From contig DATBGO010000212.1 in assembly GCA_036558005.1 (NCBI GenBank), forward strand, positions 1-64,000: DNA of 64,000 bases. Reading direction: 5' to 3'. This stretch comes from DATBGO01 sp036558005. Its GTDB lineage: Bacteria > Actinomycetota > Actinomycetes > Streptosporangiales > Streptosporangiaceae. Of the stretch, positions 52,601 through 59,443 are shown in pieces (the stretch's first letter is position 1; each line of letters opens with the position of its first letter). The translations under genes were made by a program, and so were the position numbers. The notes beneath the pieces were generated by a model. That model was not told the DNA's origin. It saw only the letters and a list, made by a program, of their open reading frames with translations, and did no database searches.

Positions 52601-53165
52601 CCCGCCCGGCACCGGCACCGGGGACGCGATGCTGCTGATGGCGGCCAGCAACGCGGCCGTGCCGCTGACCGCGCCGGCCGGCTGGACCCAGGTGGACACC
52701 ATCGCCGGGTCGACCTCGACCACCACCGTGTGGAGCAAGGTGGCGACCGCGAACGACCTGGGCAGCTCGGTGACCGTCGGCTTCAGCGGCACCGTGCACG
52801 GGAACGTGCAGCTGCTGTCGTACTCCGGCACCGACGGGGTGACCCCGGTGGCCGCGTCGGCCAAGCTCGCCACGAACTCAAGCGGCAGCTCGGAGACGAC
52901 CCCGGCGGCGACCGCGCCGGAGACCGGCGACTGGGTGGTCTCGTACTGGACGGCCAAGTCCTCGGTGGTCACCGGGTGGACGGCCGACGCCAGCCAGACC
53001 GTGCGCAGCGCCGACAACGGCAGCGGCTCGGGGCGGATCAACTCGCTGGTCACCGACTCCGGCGGCCCGGTCCAGGCCGGGCAGGCCGGCGGGGTGAGCG
53101 CCAGCACCGACCAGCCGTTCAGCATCGCCACCGCGTGGACGATCATCCTGGCGCCCGCCACCTGA
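49695..53165 (+). CDS. Secreted beta-propeller-like protein 3 with malectin-like and PKD domains
   Basis: 1156 residues with a Sec signal (MRSISVKAMFAAVAAAAGLA, cleavage after about 30). Residues about 40-460 form the propeller (VGGSFTSV, VAGSFTKVNG, LGGTFTTVGG, AVGNFKTVDG) with the shared signature LCDTVTRW ... WIDYTGNDSFESI ... LGGHERWVNN. A malectin-like beta-sandwich covers about 470-655 (YRVDAGGP ... ERWDPGS ... VRLYFANNYSG ... NPLINGIEV). A second beta-rich region spans about 660-855. A PKD domain lies at about 863-945 (SYGWDFGDGNTGSG ... HTYAAPGTYTVSLTV). The end (950-1156) is a further beta-sandwich of unknown type. It is probably an extracellular sugar-binding or adhesion protein. 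Confidence 0.87.
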   Translation: MRSISVKAMFAAVAAAAGLALAPAAVSASPAGLAQPTLVGVVPGTNTPNIADGTVYAITEVGNEMIVGGSFTSVTAPGTTTSPVTRNYLFGFDASTGAISTTFVPQLDQGPVEGLAPGPSPNTVYVAGSFTKVNGTNSRDVALINTQTGQLVSGWAPSAPNGAGWTVKLAGGRLYLGGTFTTVGGVAHAGLVSLDPGTGKVQSYLQVQVAGHHNYTGQPGQSNAPVGVHRMDISPDGTRLIAVGNFKTVDGVTHDQIMLVDLGATSADVDPSWNTAGYTATCASGAYDTYMRDVAFAPDGSYFAVAATGGGTFDQNTDGTRTLCDTVTRWTTTATGSDVQPVWIDYTGNDSFESIATTGTAIYLGGHERWVNNSAASDAAGEGSVPRPGLAAVNPVNGLPYAWNPGRNPRGAGAYALYVSSDGLYVGSDTTFIGNRQYYRGRIAFFPLAGGEDVSIPSPVGLPAKVYLAGQVPTTSNTNVLYRVDAGGPLIQATDNGPNWQADTSDPSPYRNSGSNTASWPPISHLTAAVPPTTPIGIYATERWDPGSKNDGQEMHWSFPVTAGLPIEVRLYFANNYSGTSQAGQRVFDVALDGTTVLNHYDIVADAGNLTGTMKKFDITSPASGQVTVDFTHETENPLINGIEVVRTDQSPPSSSQFDTVTDRSFDGSTAGSTTTLPNPQNVTWSQVRGAFMIGDTLFYGWSDGNLYERSFDGQSFGPATLVDPYQDPAWDDVDTGSGQTYEGVVNGLYGAEMENVTGMVYSNGRLYYSLAGQNGLDYRYFNPDDGVLGSVEFQAGGNVNFSSVSGMFLSGDTLYYAASADGNLHSVAFDSGAPDAATDTVVSGPSTDGNDWRARGMFLDTTAAPTAAFTPSCTQLNCSFDASASTAPGSTISSYGWDFGDGNTGSGQAPSHTYAAPGTYTVSLTVTTADNQTATTSQQISVVSQSQSIGFDGQSSATGNASTETVQVPPGTGTGDAMLLMAASNAAVPLTAPAGWTQVDTIAGSTSTTTVWSKVATANDLGSSVTVGFSGTVHGNVQLLSYSGTDGVTPVAASAKLATNSSGSSETTPAATAPETGDWVVSYWTAKSSVVTGWTADASQTVRSADNGSGSGRINSLVTDSGGPVQAGQAGGVSASTDQPFSIATAWTIILAPAT

Positions 53166-53223
53166 TGACACCGGCCACCTGACCAGGCCGGCCACCTGAG
53201 AACCGGGGAGCCGGCCGGGTGCC

Positions 53224-53268
53224 GGGGCCGCCAGCGCACCGTGCCTGACCGGGTGCGCTGGCGGCCCC
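53224..53268 (+). terminator. Strong terminator hairpin after propeller gene 3
   Basis: GGGGCCGCCAGCGCACC pairs perfectly over 17 bases with GGTGCGCTGGCGGCCCC around an 11-base loop, 58 bases after the stop codon. Confidence 0.85.
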
Positions 53269-53306
53269 CTGCGCTGGACCGTGCCGGACCGGGCGCGCTG
53301 GCGGCC
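53239..53306. repeat. 28-base direct repeat, partly duplicating the terminator
   Basis: The bases 53239-53266 (loop and right arm of the terminator) recur at 53279-53306 with two substitutions. The second copy extends towards menG and could form an alternative, weaker hairpin. Confidence 0.75.
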
Positions 53307-53346
53307 TGGCCGCGGCCGCGGGCGGGCGGTATGCCAGTCTTGGCGG

Positions 53347-54084
53347 GTGACGCGCTCGCGCCTAGATAAGCGGCCCGACCAGGTCGCGGCCATGTTCGAC
53401 CAGGTGGCCGACCGCTATGACCTGCTCAACGACGTGCTGTCGCTGGGGCAGGACCGGCTCTGGCGGCGGGCCGTCGTCGCGGCGGTGAACGCCAGCCCCG
53501 GGGAACTGGTGCTGGACCTGGCGGCCGGGACCGGGACCTCATCGCGCGGCTTCAGCCGGGCCGGGGCCCGCTGCGTGGCCTGCGACTTCTCCCTCGGGAT
53601 GCTGCGCGCCGGGGCCCGGGGGCGCGCCCCCGGCGTCACCTTCGTGGCCGGGGACGCGCTGGACCTGCCGTTCCGCGACGCCAGCTTTGACGTGGTGACG
53701 ATCTCGTTCGGGCTGCGGAACCTGGCCGACACCGCCGCCGGGCTGGCCGAGATGCTGCGGGTGACCAGGCCGGGCGGGCGGCTGGTGATCTGCGAGTTCG
53801 GCAAGCTGCCCGGCCCGCTGAACGGCTGGTACGAGGGCTACCTGACCGCCGTGCTGCCGTGGGTGGCGGGCCGGCTGTCGGCCAGCGCGCGGGCCTATGA
53901 CTACCTGGCCGAGTCGATCAAGGACTGGCCGGCCCAGCCGGAGCTGGCCCGGCAGGTCAGGGCGGCAGGCTGGGCCGCGGTACGCTGGCGCGACCTTACT
54001 CTCGGTGTGGTGGCCATCCACAAGGCGCTAGCCCCCGGACCGCCCGCCGGGCAGCGCCACCAGGCCGTCGCGGGCGGCCGCTGA
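53347..54084 (+). CDS. menG: Demethylmenaquinone methyltransferase
   Basis: 245-residue UbiE/MenG-type SAM methyltransferase, the last step of classical menaquinone synthesis. Motifs: VAAMFDQVADRYDLLNDVLSLGQDRLWRR near 14-42, SAM motif VLDLAAGTGTSSRGF near 56-70, GDALDLPFRDASFDVVTISFGLRNL near 102-126 and ICEFGKLP. GTG at 53347 was chosen because it opens just before the conserved N-terminus; an ATG at 53281 would add 22 Arg-rich residues. It lies upstream of menJ and complex I, which use its product. Confidence 0.9.
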   Translation: MTRSRLDKRPDQVAAMFDQVADRYDLLNDVLSLGQDRLWRRAVVAAVNASPGELVLDLAAGTGTSSRGFSRAGARCVACDFSLGMLRAGARGRAPGVTFVAGDALDLPFRDASFDVVTISFGLRNLADTAAGLAEMLRVTRPGGRLVICEFGKLPGPLNGWYEGYLTAVLPWVAGRLSASARAYDYLAESIKDWPAQPELARQVRAAGWAAVRWRDLTLGVVAIHKALAPGPPAGQRHQAVAGGR

Positions 54085-54166
54085 CAGCGCCGCGGGGCGG
54101 CCCGGCAGCGCAGGGGCGGGGGATGGCCGGTGCCTGTGACGGTTTAGACTGAACCGCGAAAGTGAC

Positions 54167-54184
54167 TTGTGAAGAGGTTCACAA
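54167..54184. promoter_or_regulatory. Rex operator (NADH/NAD+ redox control) before menJ-nuo
   Basis: TTGTGAAGAGGTTCACAA is an exact match to the Rex consensus TTGTGAA-N4-TTCACAA, and the flanking C/G extend it to a perfect 8+8 palindrome. It ends 17 bases before the menJ GTG. TAGACT at 54145-54150 is a plausible -10, which would put the operator at or just after the transcription start. In Streptomyces, Rex represses respiratory genes when NADH/NAD+ is low. Confidence 0.88.
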
Positions 54185-54201
54185 GATAGTCAGGACAGTT
54201 C

Positions 54202-55584
54202 GTGACTGAGCAAGCTCCCCCGCCTGGCTCCGCGCGCGGCGGCGACAGCGCCGACGTGATCGTGGTGGGCGCCGGTCCCGCCGGATCGTCAGTGGCCTAT
54301 TACCTGGCGACCGCCGGGCTGGACGTGCTGCTGCTGGAGAAGAGCCACTTCCCCAGGGAGAAGGTCTGCGGCGACGGCCTGACCCCGCGCGCGACCAAGG
54401 CGCTGACCGCGATGGGCGTGCCGATCGGCGAAGGCGACGGCTGGCTGCGGAACAACGGGCTGCGGATCATCGGCGGCGGTGGCCGGATCGAGATCCCCTG
54501 GCCCGATCTGTCCAGCTATCCGGCGTTCGGGATGGTCCGCAACCGGCTGGACTTCGACGAGACCCTGGCCAGGCACGCGCAGAAGGCCGGCGCCCGGCTG
54601 CTGGAGGGCGCCAACGTCACCGGCCCGCTGCGCGATGACCGGACCGGCGCGATCACCGGGGTCACCGCGCGCCACTCAGCCGCGCCTGCCCGGCCCGGCG
54701 CCCTCGCGGCGGCCGGGCGGGGAGAGGCTGGCGCTCCCGCCGGGAACGCCCGCCGTCACGACGGCGGCGCGCAGACAGCCGAACGCCAGTACCGGGCCCG
54801 CCTGGTCGTCGCGGCAGACGGCAACTCCTCCCGGCTGTCGGTGGCGATGGGGCTGACCAAGCGGGACGACCGCCCGATGGGCGTCGCGGTGCGCACCTAC
54901 TACACCAGCCCGCGGCACGACGACGACTTTCTCGAAGCCTGGCTGGACCTGTGGGACGGCACCGCGCTGCTGCCCGGCTACGGCTGGATCTTCGGCATGG
55001 GCGACGGGACCAGCAACGTCGGCGTCGGCATGCTCAACACCAGTTCCTCGTTCGGCCACATCGACTACAAGGACCTGCTGCGCCGCTGGCTGGCCGGGAT
55101 GCCACCGGAGTGGGGTCTGCGCGAGGAGAACCGGACCGAGCCGGTGCGCGGCGCGGCGCTGCCGATGGGCTTCAACCGGACGCCGCACTACGCCAGCGGC
55201 CTGCTGCTGGCCGGGGACGCCGGCGGGATGGTGAACCCGTTCAACGGCGAGGGCATCGCCTACGCGCTGGAGTCCGGCGAGATCGCCGCGCGGGTCATCG
55301 TGCAGGCGCTGGCCCGGCCGGACGCGGCCGGCGCGCAGGCCGTGCTGCGCACCTACCCGCAGGCCATCAAGGACGCCTACGGCGGCTACTTCGCGCTCGG
55401 CCGCTCGTTCGTGAAGATGATCGGCCACCCGTCGTTCATGAAGTTCGCGACCAGGCACGGGGTGAAGCGGCCCTACGTGATGCGGTTCACCATGAAACTG
55501 CTGGGCAATCTCACCGAGCCGCGCGGCGGCGACGCCATGGATCGCGTGCTCAACGCACTGTCTAAGATGACGCCGGCGGCTTAG
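54202..55584 (+). CDS. menJ: Menaquinone reductase MenJ (geranylgeranyl-reductase family flavoprotein)
   Basis: 460-residue FAD-dependent oxidoreductase. In mycobacteria the orthologue saturates one isoprene unit of the menaquinone tail. The dinucleotide fold is DVIVVGAGPAGSSVAYYLATAGLDVLLLEKS near 14-44, followed by PREKVCGDGLTPRA (the CGDG family motif) near 51-64. FAD motif 2 is LLLAGDAGGMVNPFNGEGIAYALESG near 335-360. An insert of about 35 Ala/Gly/Arg residues (about 155-195) is not conserved. GTG start with AGGA seven bases upstream. A Rex operator precedes it, and nuoA follows after 67 bases. Confidence 0.9.
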   Translation: MTEQAPPPGSARGGDSADVIVVGAGPAGSSVAYYLATAGLDVLLLEKSHFPREKVCGDGLTPRATKALTAMGVPIGEGDGWLRNNGLRIIGGGGRIEIPWPDLSSYPAFGMVRNRLDFDETLARHAQKAGARLLEGANVTGPLRDDRTGAITGVTARHSAAPARPGALAAAGRGEAGAPAGNARRHDGGAQTAERQYRARLVVAADGNSSRLSVAMGLTKRDDRPMGVAVRTYYTSPRHDDDFLEAWLDLWDGTALLPGYGWIFGMGDGTSNVGVGMLNTSSSFGHIDYKDLLRRWLAGMPPEWGLREENRTEPVRGAALPMGFNRTPHYASGLLLAGDAGGMVNPFNGEGIAYALESGEIAARVIVQALARPDAAGAQAVLRTYPQAIKDAYGGYFALGRSFVKMIGHPSFMKFATRHGVKRPYVMRFTMKLLGNLTEPRGGDAMDRVLNALSKMTPAA

Positions 55585-55651
55585 CCGGCGACGCGCCGCC
55601 GCGCGCCGGAAGCGGGCGGCGGACTGATAGACCGATAGGAGGTGATGGCCG

Positions 55652-56008
55652 GTGAGCATGTACGTGCCGATCATCGTTCTCGGCGCGCTGGCCGCCCTCT
55701 TCGCCATCTTCTCGCTGGTCATGGGTGCGCAGGCGGGCCCGAGGCGGTGGAACAGGGCGAAGCTGGAGGCCTACGAGTGCGGCATCGAGCCGACCCCGCT
55801 GCCCAAGGGCCTGCGGGTCGGGGTGAAGTACTACCTCACGGCGATGCTGTTCATCGTGTTCGACATAGAGATCATCTTCCTGTACCCGTGGGCCGTCACC
55901 TTCGACCGGCTCGGCGCCTTCGGGCTGGTCGAGATGGTCACCTTCATCGCCACGGTGCTCATCGCGTACGCCTACGTGTGGCGGCGCGGCGGGCTGGAAT
56001 GGGACTAG
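55652..56008 (+). CDS. nuoA: NADH-quinone oxidoreductase subunit A
   Basis: 118 residues and three membrane spans (about 4-25, 60-82 and 88-108). The family motifs EAYECGIEP and MLFIVFDIEIIFLYPWAV are intact. It is a small membrane-arm subunit of complex I at the quinone site. GTG 55652 follows a near-perfect ribosome site AGGAGGTGA (55637-55645), the strongest in the window, fitting its position as first nuo gene. Confidence 0.95.
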   Translation: MSMYVPIIVLGALAALFAIFSLVMGAQAGPRRWNRAKLEAYECGIEPTPLPKGLRVGVKYYLTAMLFIVFDIEIIFLYPWAVTFDRLGAFGLVEMVTFIATVLIAYAYVWRRGGLEWD

Positions 56009-56012
56009 AACT

Positions 56013-56612
56013 ATGGGCTTGGAAGAGAAGCTGCCGAGCGGGATCCTGCTGACCACGGTCGAGAAGGTGGCCGGCTACGCCCGCAAGAGCTCGGTCTGGC
56101 CGGCCACCTTCGGGCTGGCCTGCTGCGCGATCGAGCTGATGGCCACCGGCGGGCCCCGGCACGACCTGGCCAGGTTCGGCATGGAGCGGGCCTCCAACAC
56201 CCCGCGCCAGGCCGACCTGATGATCGTCGCGGGCCGGGTCAGCCAGAAGATGGCCCCGGTGCTGCGCCAGATCTACGACCAGATGGCCGAGCCCAAGTGG
56301 GTGATCTCGATGGGCGTCTGCGCGTCCAGCGGCGGCATGTTCAACAACTACGCGATCGTCCAGGGCGTAGACCACGTGGTGCCGGTCGACATCTACCTGC
56401 CCGGCTGCCCGCCGCGGCCGGAGATGCTGATCGACTCGATCCTCAAGCTGCACGACAAGATCCAGAACATGAAGCTCGGCGCCAACAGGCAGCGCCAGAT
56501 CACCGAGCTGGAGCAGGCCAGGCTCCGGCGGCTGCCGGTGCTGCCCGGCAGCGCCGGCCCGGGCGGGCAGCCTGGCCCGCTGCTGTCGCGGCCAGCGGAG
56601 GTGACCCGGTGA
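56013..56612 (+). CDS. nuoB: NADH-quinone oxidoreductase subunit B
   Basis: 199 residues; carries the N2 4Fe-4S cluster next to the quinone pocket. The ligand pattern is complete: GLACCAIEL (adjacent Cys pair), MGVCASSGGMF and LPGCPPRPE. A C-terminal extension of about 25 residues after IQNMKLGANRQRQI is typical of actinobacteria. It starts four bases after nuoA and overlaps nuoC by four (GTGA). Confidence 0.96.
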   Translation: MGLEEKLPSGILLTTVEKVAGYARKSSVWPATFGLACCAIELMATGGPRHDLARFGMERASNTPRQADLMIVAGRVSQKMAPVLRQIYDQMAEPKWVISMGVCASSGGMFNNYAIVQGVDHVVPVDIYLPGCPPRPEMLIDSILKLHDKIQNMKLGANRQRQITELEQARLRRLPVLPGSAGPGGQPGPLLSRPAEVTR

Positions 56613-57346
56613 CCCAGCCAGGCGGCAGCGGGTCCGCCGAGCCGGGCGGCCAGCCGGACGCGGCGGCCCTGGCCGGCCGGGACCGGCTGGCCGAGCAGGT
56701 CGTCAGGTCCGGCATGTTCGGCACCGAGACCACCGGCGACACCTCCGGCTACGGCGGGCTGCAGGTCCGCCGCCCGCCCGCGCTGTCCTCGCCCCGGCCC
56801 TACGGCTCGTACTTCGACGAGATCGCGGACGGGCTCACCGCCGCGCTGGAGCGGTCGGGGACCAGTTTCGGCGACGCGGTCGAGCGGGTGGTCGCCGACC
56901 GCGGCGAGCTGACCTTCCACGTCCGGCGCGAGCACCTGCCCGCGGTGGCCGGGCAGCTGCGCGACGACCCGGCGCTGGCGTTCGAGCTGTGCCTGGGCGT
57001 CTCCGGCGTGCACTACCCCGGCGACGCGGGCCGCGAGCTGCACGCGGTGTACCACCTGCTGTCGGTCAGCAAGAACCGGCGGCTGCGGCTGGAGGTGTCG
57101 GTGCCCGACGCCGACCCGCACCTGCCTTCGGTCGTCGGCGTGTACCCGACCTGCGACTGGCACGAGCGGGAGACCTGGGACTTCTTCGGCCTCATCTTCG
57201 ACGGCCACCCGGCGCTGACCAGGATCCAGATGCCCGACGACTGGAAGGGCCACCCGCAGCGGAAGGACTACCCGCTCGGCGGCATCCCGGTCGAGTACCG
57301 CGGCGCGACGGTGCCGCCGCCGGACGAGCGGAGGGCCTACGAATGA
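56609..57346 (+). CDS. nuoC: NADH-quinone oxidoreductase subunit C
   Basis: 245 residues of the 30-kDa peripheral-arm subunit. The N-terminal 75 residues are low-complexity. The conserved core follows: VHYPGDAGRELHAVYHLLSV, VSVPDADPHLPSVVGVYPTCDWHERETWDFFGLIFDGHPALTRIQMPDDWKGHPQRKDYPLGG. Starts in a GTGA overlap with nuoB and ends in an ATGA overlap with nuoD. Confidence 0.95.
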   Translation: MTQPGGSGSAEPGGQPDAAALAGRDRLAEQVVRSGMFGTETTGDTSGYGGLQVRRPPALSSPRPYGSYFDEIADGLTAALERSGTSFGDAVERVVADRGELTFHVRREHLPAVAGQLRDDPALAFELCLGVSGVHYPGDAGRELHAVYHLLSVSKNRRLRLEVSVPDADPHLPSVVGVYPTCDWHERETWDFFGLIFDGHPALTRIQMPDDWKGHPQRKDYPLGGIPVEYRGATVPPPDERRAYE

Positions 57347-58680
57347 CCGCGCAGTCCGAGTACGAGACGCAGGGCCGCGTCTACGACGTCAGCGGCGAGG
57401 ACTGGGACGAGATCGTCGCGGCCGGCCGCGAGGCCGAGCCGGGCGCCGAGGAGCACCTGGTCGTCAACATGGGCCCGCAGCACCCCTCCACCCACGGCGT
57501 GCTGCGGCTGATCCTGACGCTGGACGGCGAGACCGTGACCGAGCTGCGGCCGGTCATCGGCTACCTGCACACCGGCATCGAGAAGAACATGGAGTTCCGC
57601 ACCTGGACCCAGGGCGTGACCTTCGCCACCCGGGCCGACTACCTGGCGCCGCTGCACAACGAGGCCGCGTTCTGCCTGGCCACCGAGCGGCTGCTGGGCA
57701 TCGAGGACGCGATACCGCGGCGCGCGTCGGTGATCAGGGTGCTGCTGATGGAGCTGAACCGGATCTCCTCGCACCTGACCGCCATCGGCACCTTCGGCCT
57801 GGAACTCGGCGCGACCACCGTGTTCCTGTACGGGATGCGCGAGCGGGAGAAGACACTCGACCTGTTCGAGCTGATCACCGGGCTGCGGATGAACCACGCG
57901 TTCATCCGGCCCGGCGGGGTCTCCCAGGACCTGCCCTCGGGCGCGCTGGAGCGGGTCCGCGACTACCTGGCCGTGATGCCCGGCCTGCTCGGCGAGATCC
58001 GCAAGCTGCTCGACGCCAACCCGATCTACCTGGCCAGGACCAGGAACATCGCCTACCTGGACCTGGCGGGCTGCATGTCGCTCGGCGTCACCGGCCCGGT
58101 GCTGCGGGCCACCGGCCTGCCCTGGGACCTGCGCAAGAGCCAGCCGTACTGCGGCTATGAGAGCTACGAGTTCGACGTGCCGGTGCAGTCCGGCTGCGAC
58201 GCCTACGGCCGGTACCTGGTCCGGATGGACGAGATGGACCAGTCGCTGCGGATCATCGGGCAGTGCGTGGACCGGCTCGCCGCCTCGCGGCCCGCCGACG
58301 ACCCGGTGATGATCAGGGACGCTAAGATCGGCTGGCCCGCGCAGCTGGCCCTGGGCCCGGACGGGCTGGGCAACTCGCCCGATCACATCGCCCACATCAT
58401 GGGGCAGTCCATGGAGGCCCTCATCCACCACTTCAAGCTGGTCACCGAGGGGTTCCGGGTGCCGGCCGGGCAGGCGTACGCCGCGGTCGAGTCACCGCGC
58501 GGCGAGCTCGGCTGCCACGCGGTCAGCGACGGCGGCACCAGGCCGGCCCGGGTGCACCTGCGCGACCCGTCATTCACCAACCTGCAGGCGGTCTCGGCGA
58601 TGGCCGAGGGCGGCATGGTCGCCGACGTGATCGTGGCCGTGGCCAGCATCGACCCGGTGATGGGAGGGGTGGATAGGTGA
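57343..58680 (+). CDS. nuoD: NADH-quinone oxidoreductase subunit D
   Basis: 445 residues of the 49-kDa subunit that forms the quinone-binding cavity with NuoB. NMGPQHPSTHGVLRL (with the quinone-site His), GYLHTGIEKNMEFRTW, RIIGQCVDRL and VESPRGELGCHAVSDGG are intact. The chain ends DPVMGGVDR. ATG in a four-base overlap with nuoC. Unlike the other nuo junctions, a spacer of 82 bases separates it from nuoE. Confidence 0.96.
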   Translation: MTAQSEYETQGRVYDVSGEDWDEIVAAGREAEPGAEEHLVVNMGPQHPSTHGVLRLILTLDGETVTELRPVIGYLHTGIEKNMEFRTWTQGVTFATRADYLAPLHNEAAFCLATERLLGIEDAIPRRASVIRVLLMELNRISSHLTAIGTFGLELGATTVFLYGMREREKTLDLFELITGLRMNHAFIRPGGVSQDLPSGALERVRDYLAVMPGLLGEIRKLLDANPIYLARTRNIAYLDLAGCMSLGVTGPVLRATGLPWDLRKSQPYCGYESYEFDVPVQSGCDAYGRYLVRMDEMDQSLRIIGQCVDRLAASRPADDPVMIRDAKIGWPAQLALGPDGLGNSPDHIAHIMGQSMEALIHHFKLVTEGFRVPAGQAYAAVESPRGELGCHAVSDGGTRPARVHLRDPSFTNLQAVSAMAEGGMVADVIVAVASIDPVMGGVDR

Positions 58681-58766
58681 TCGGTCGTTCTTCTGCCGTA
58701 GCGGCCTGGCCGCCGTTCCGCATCGACGCGGTGCTGCCCGCATGGATGGGAGGGGTGGACCGGTGA
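58659..58766. repeat. 22-base direct repeat at the nuoD-nuoE junction
   Basis: The bases 58659-58680 (end of nuoD) recur at 58745-58766 (nuoE ribosome site and start) with two substitutions. Both copies contain GGGAGGGGTGGA followed by a GTGA. The 64 bases between them contain no gene. Confidence 0.85.
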
Positions 58767-59443
58767 TTGACCGCGACAAGCTGGCCGCGGACGCGGCGCG
58801 GATCATCAGCCGCTACCCGCGGCCGCGGTCGGCGCTTCTGCCGCTGCTGCACCTGGTGCAGTCCGAGGAAGGCTACGTGTCCGACGACGGCATCGCCTAC
58901 TGCGCCGGGCAGCTCGGCCTGGCCGAGGCCGAGGTCACCGCGGTGCTCTCGTTCTACACGATGCTCAAGCGCCGCCCGGTCGGCGAATACCACGTCGGGG
59001 TCTGCACCAACACGCTGTGCGCGGTGATGGGCGGCGACGCGATCTTCGCCGACCTGAAAGAGCACCTTGGCATCGGCAACGACGAGGTGACGCCCGACGG
59101 CAAGGTGTCAGTGGAGCACGTGGAATGCAACGCCGCCTGCGACTACGCGCCGGTGGTGATGGTCAACTGGGAGTTCTTCGACGACATGACCCCGCAGTCG
59201 GCCAGGGAACTGGTCGACGGGCTGCGCTCGGGCGCTGACATCGCCCCGTCCCGCGGCGCGCCGCGGCTGTGCACCTGGCGGCAGGCCGCCAGGATCCTGG
59301 CCGGGTTCGGCGACGGCCAGGCCGACCAGGGGACCACCGCCGGGCACGCCACCCTGGCGGGCCTGCGGATCGCCAAGGAGCAAGGGTGGCGGCCCGAGCC
59401 CGCGGCGGCCGGCCAGGCCGGCCCGGAGGGAGGAACCGCGTGA
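58763..59443 (+). CDS. nuoE: NADH-quinone oxidoreductase subunit E
   Basis: 226 residues of the 24-kDa thioredoxin-like subunit with the N1a 2Fe-2S cluster. Ligands are CTNTLC (about 83-88) and CNAAC (about 124-128). GTG 58763 lies eight bases after GGAGGGG; the reading could extend seven codons to ATG 58742. The C-terminal 50 residues are a variable tail. Overlaps nuoF by four bases. Confidence 0.95.
   Translation: MIDRDKLAADAARIISRYPRPRSALLPLLHLVQSEEGYVSDDGIAYCAGQLGLAEAEVTAVLSFYTMLKRRPVGEYHVGVCTNTLCAVMGGDAIFADLKEHLGIGNDEVTPDGKVSVEHVECNAACDYAPVVMVNWEFFDDMTPQSARELVDGLRSGADIAPSRGAPRLCTWRQAARILAGFGDGQADQGTTAGHATLAGLRIAKEQGWRPEPAAAGQAGPEGGTA

Noticed and set aside
54479..54856. Alternative forward frame inside menJ
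   Set aside because: It is an out-of-frame reading of a well-conserved flavoprotein gene.
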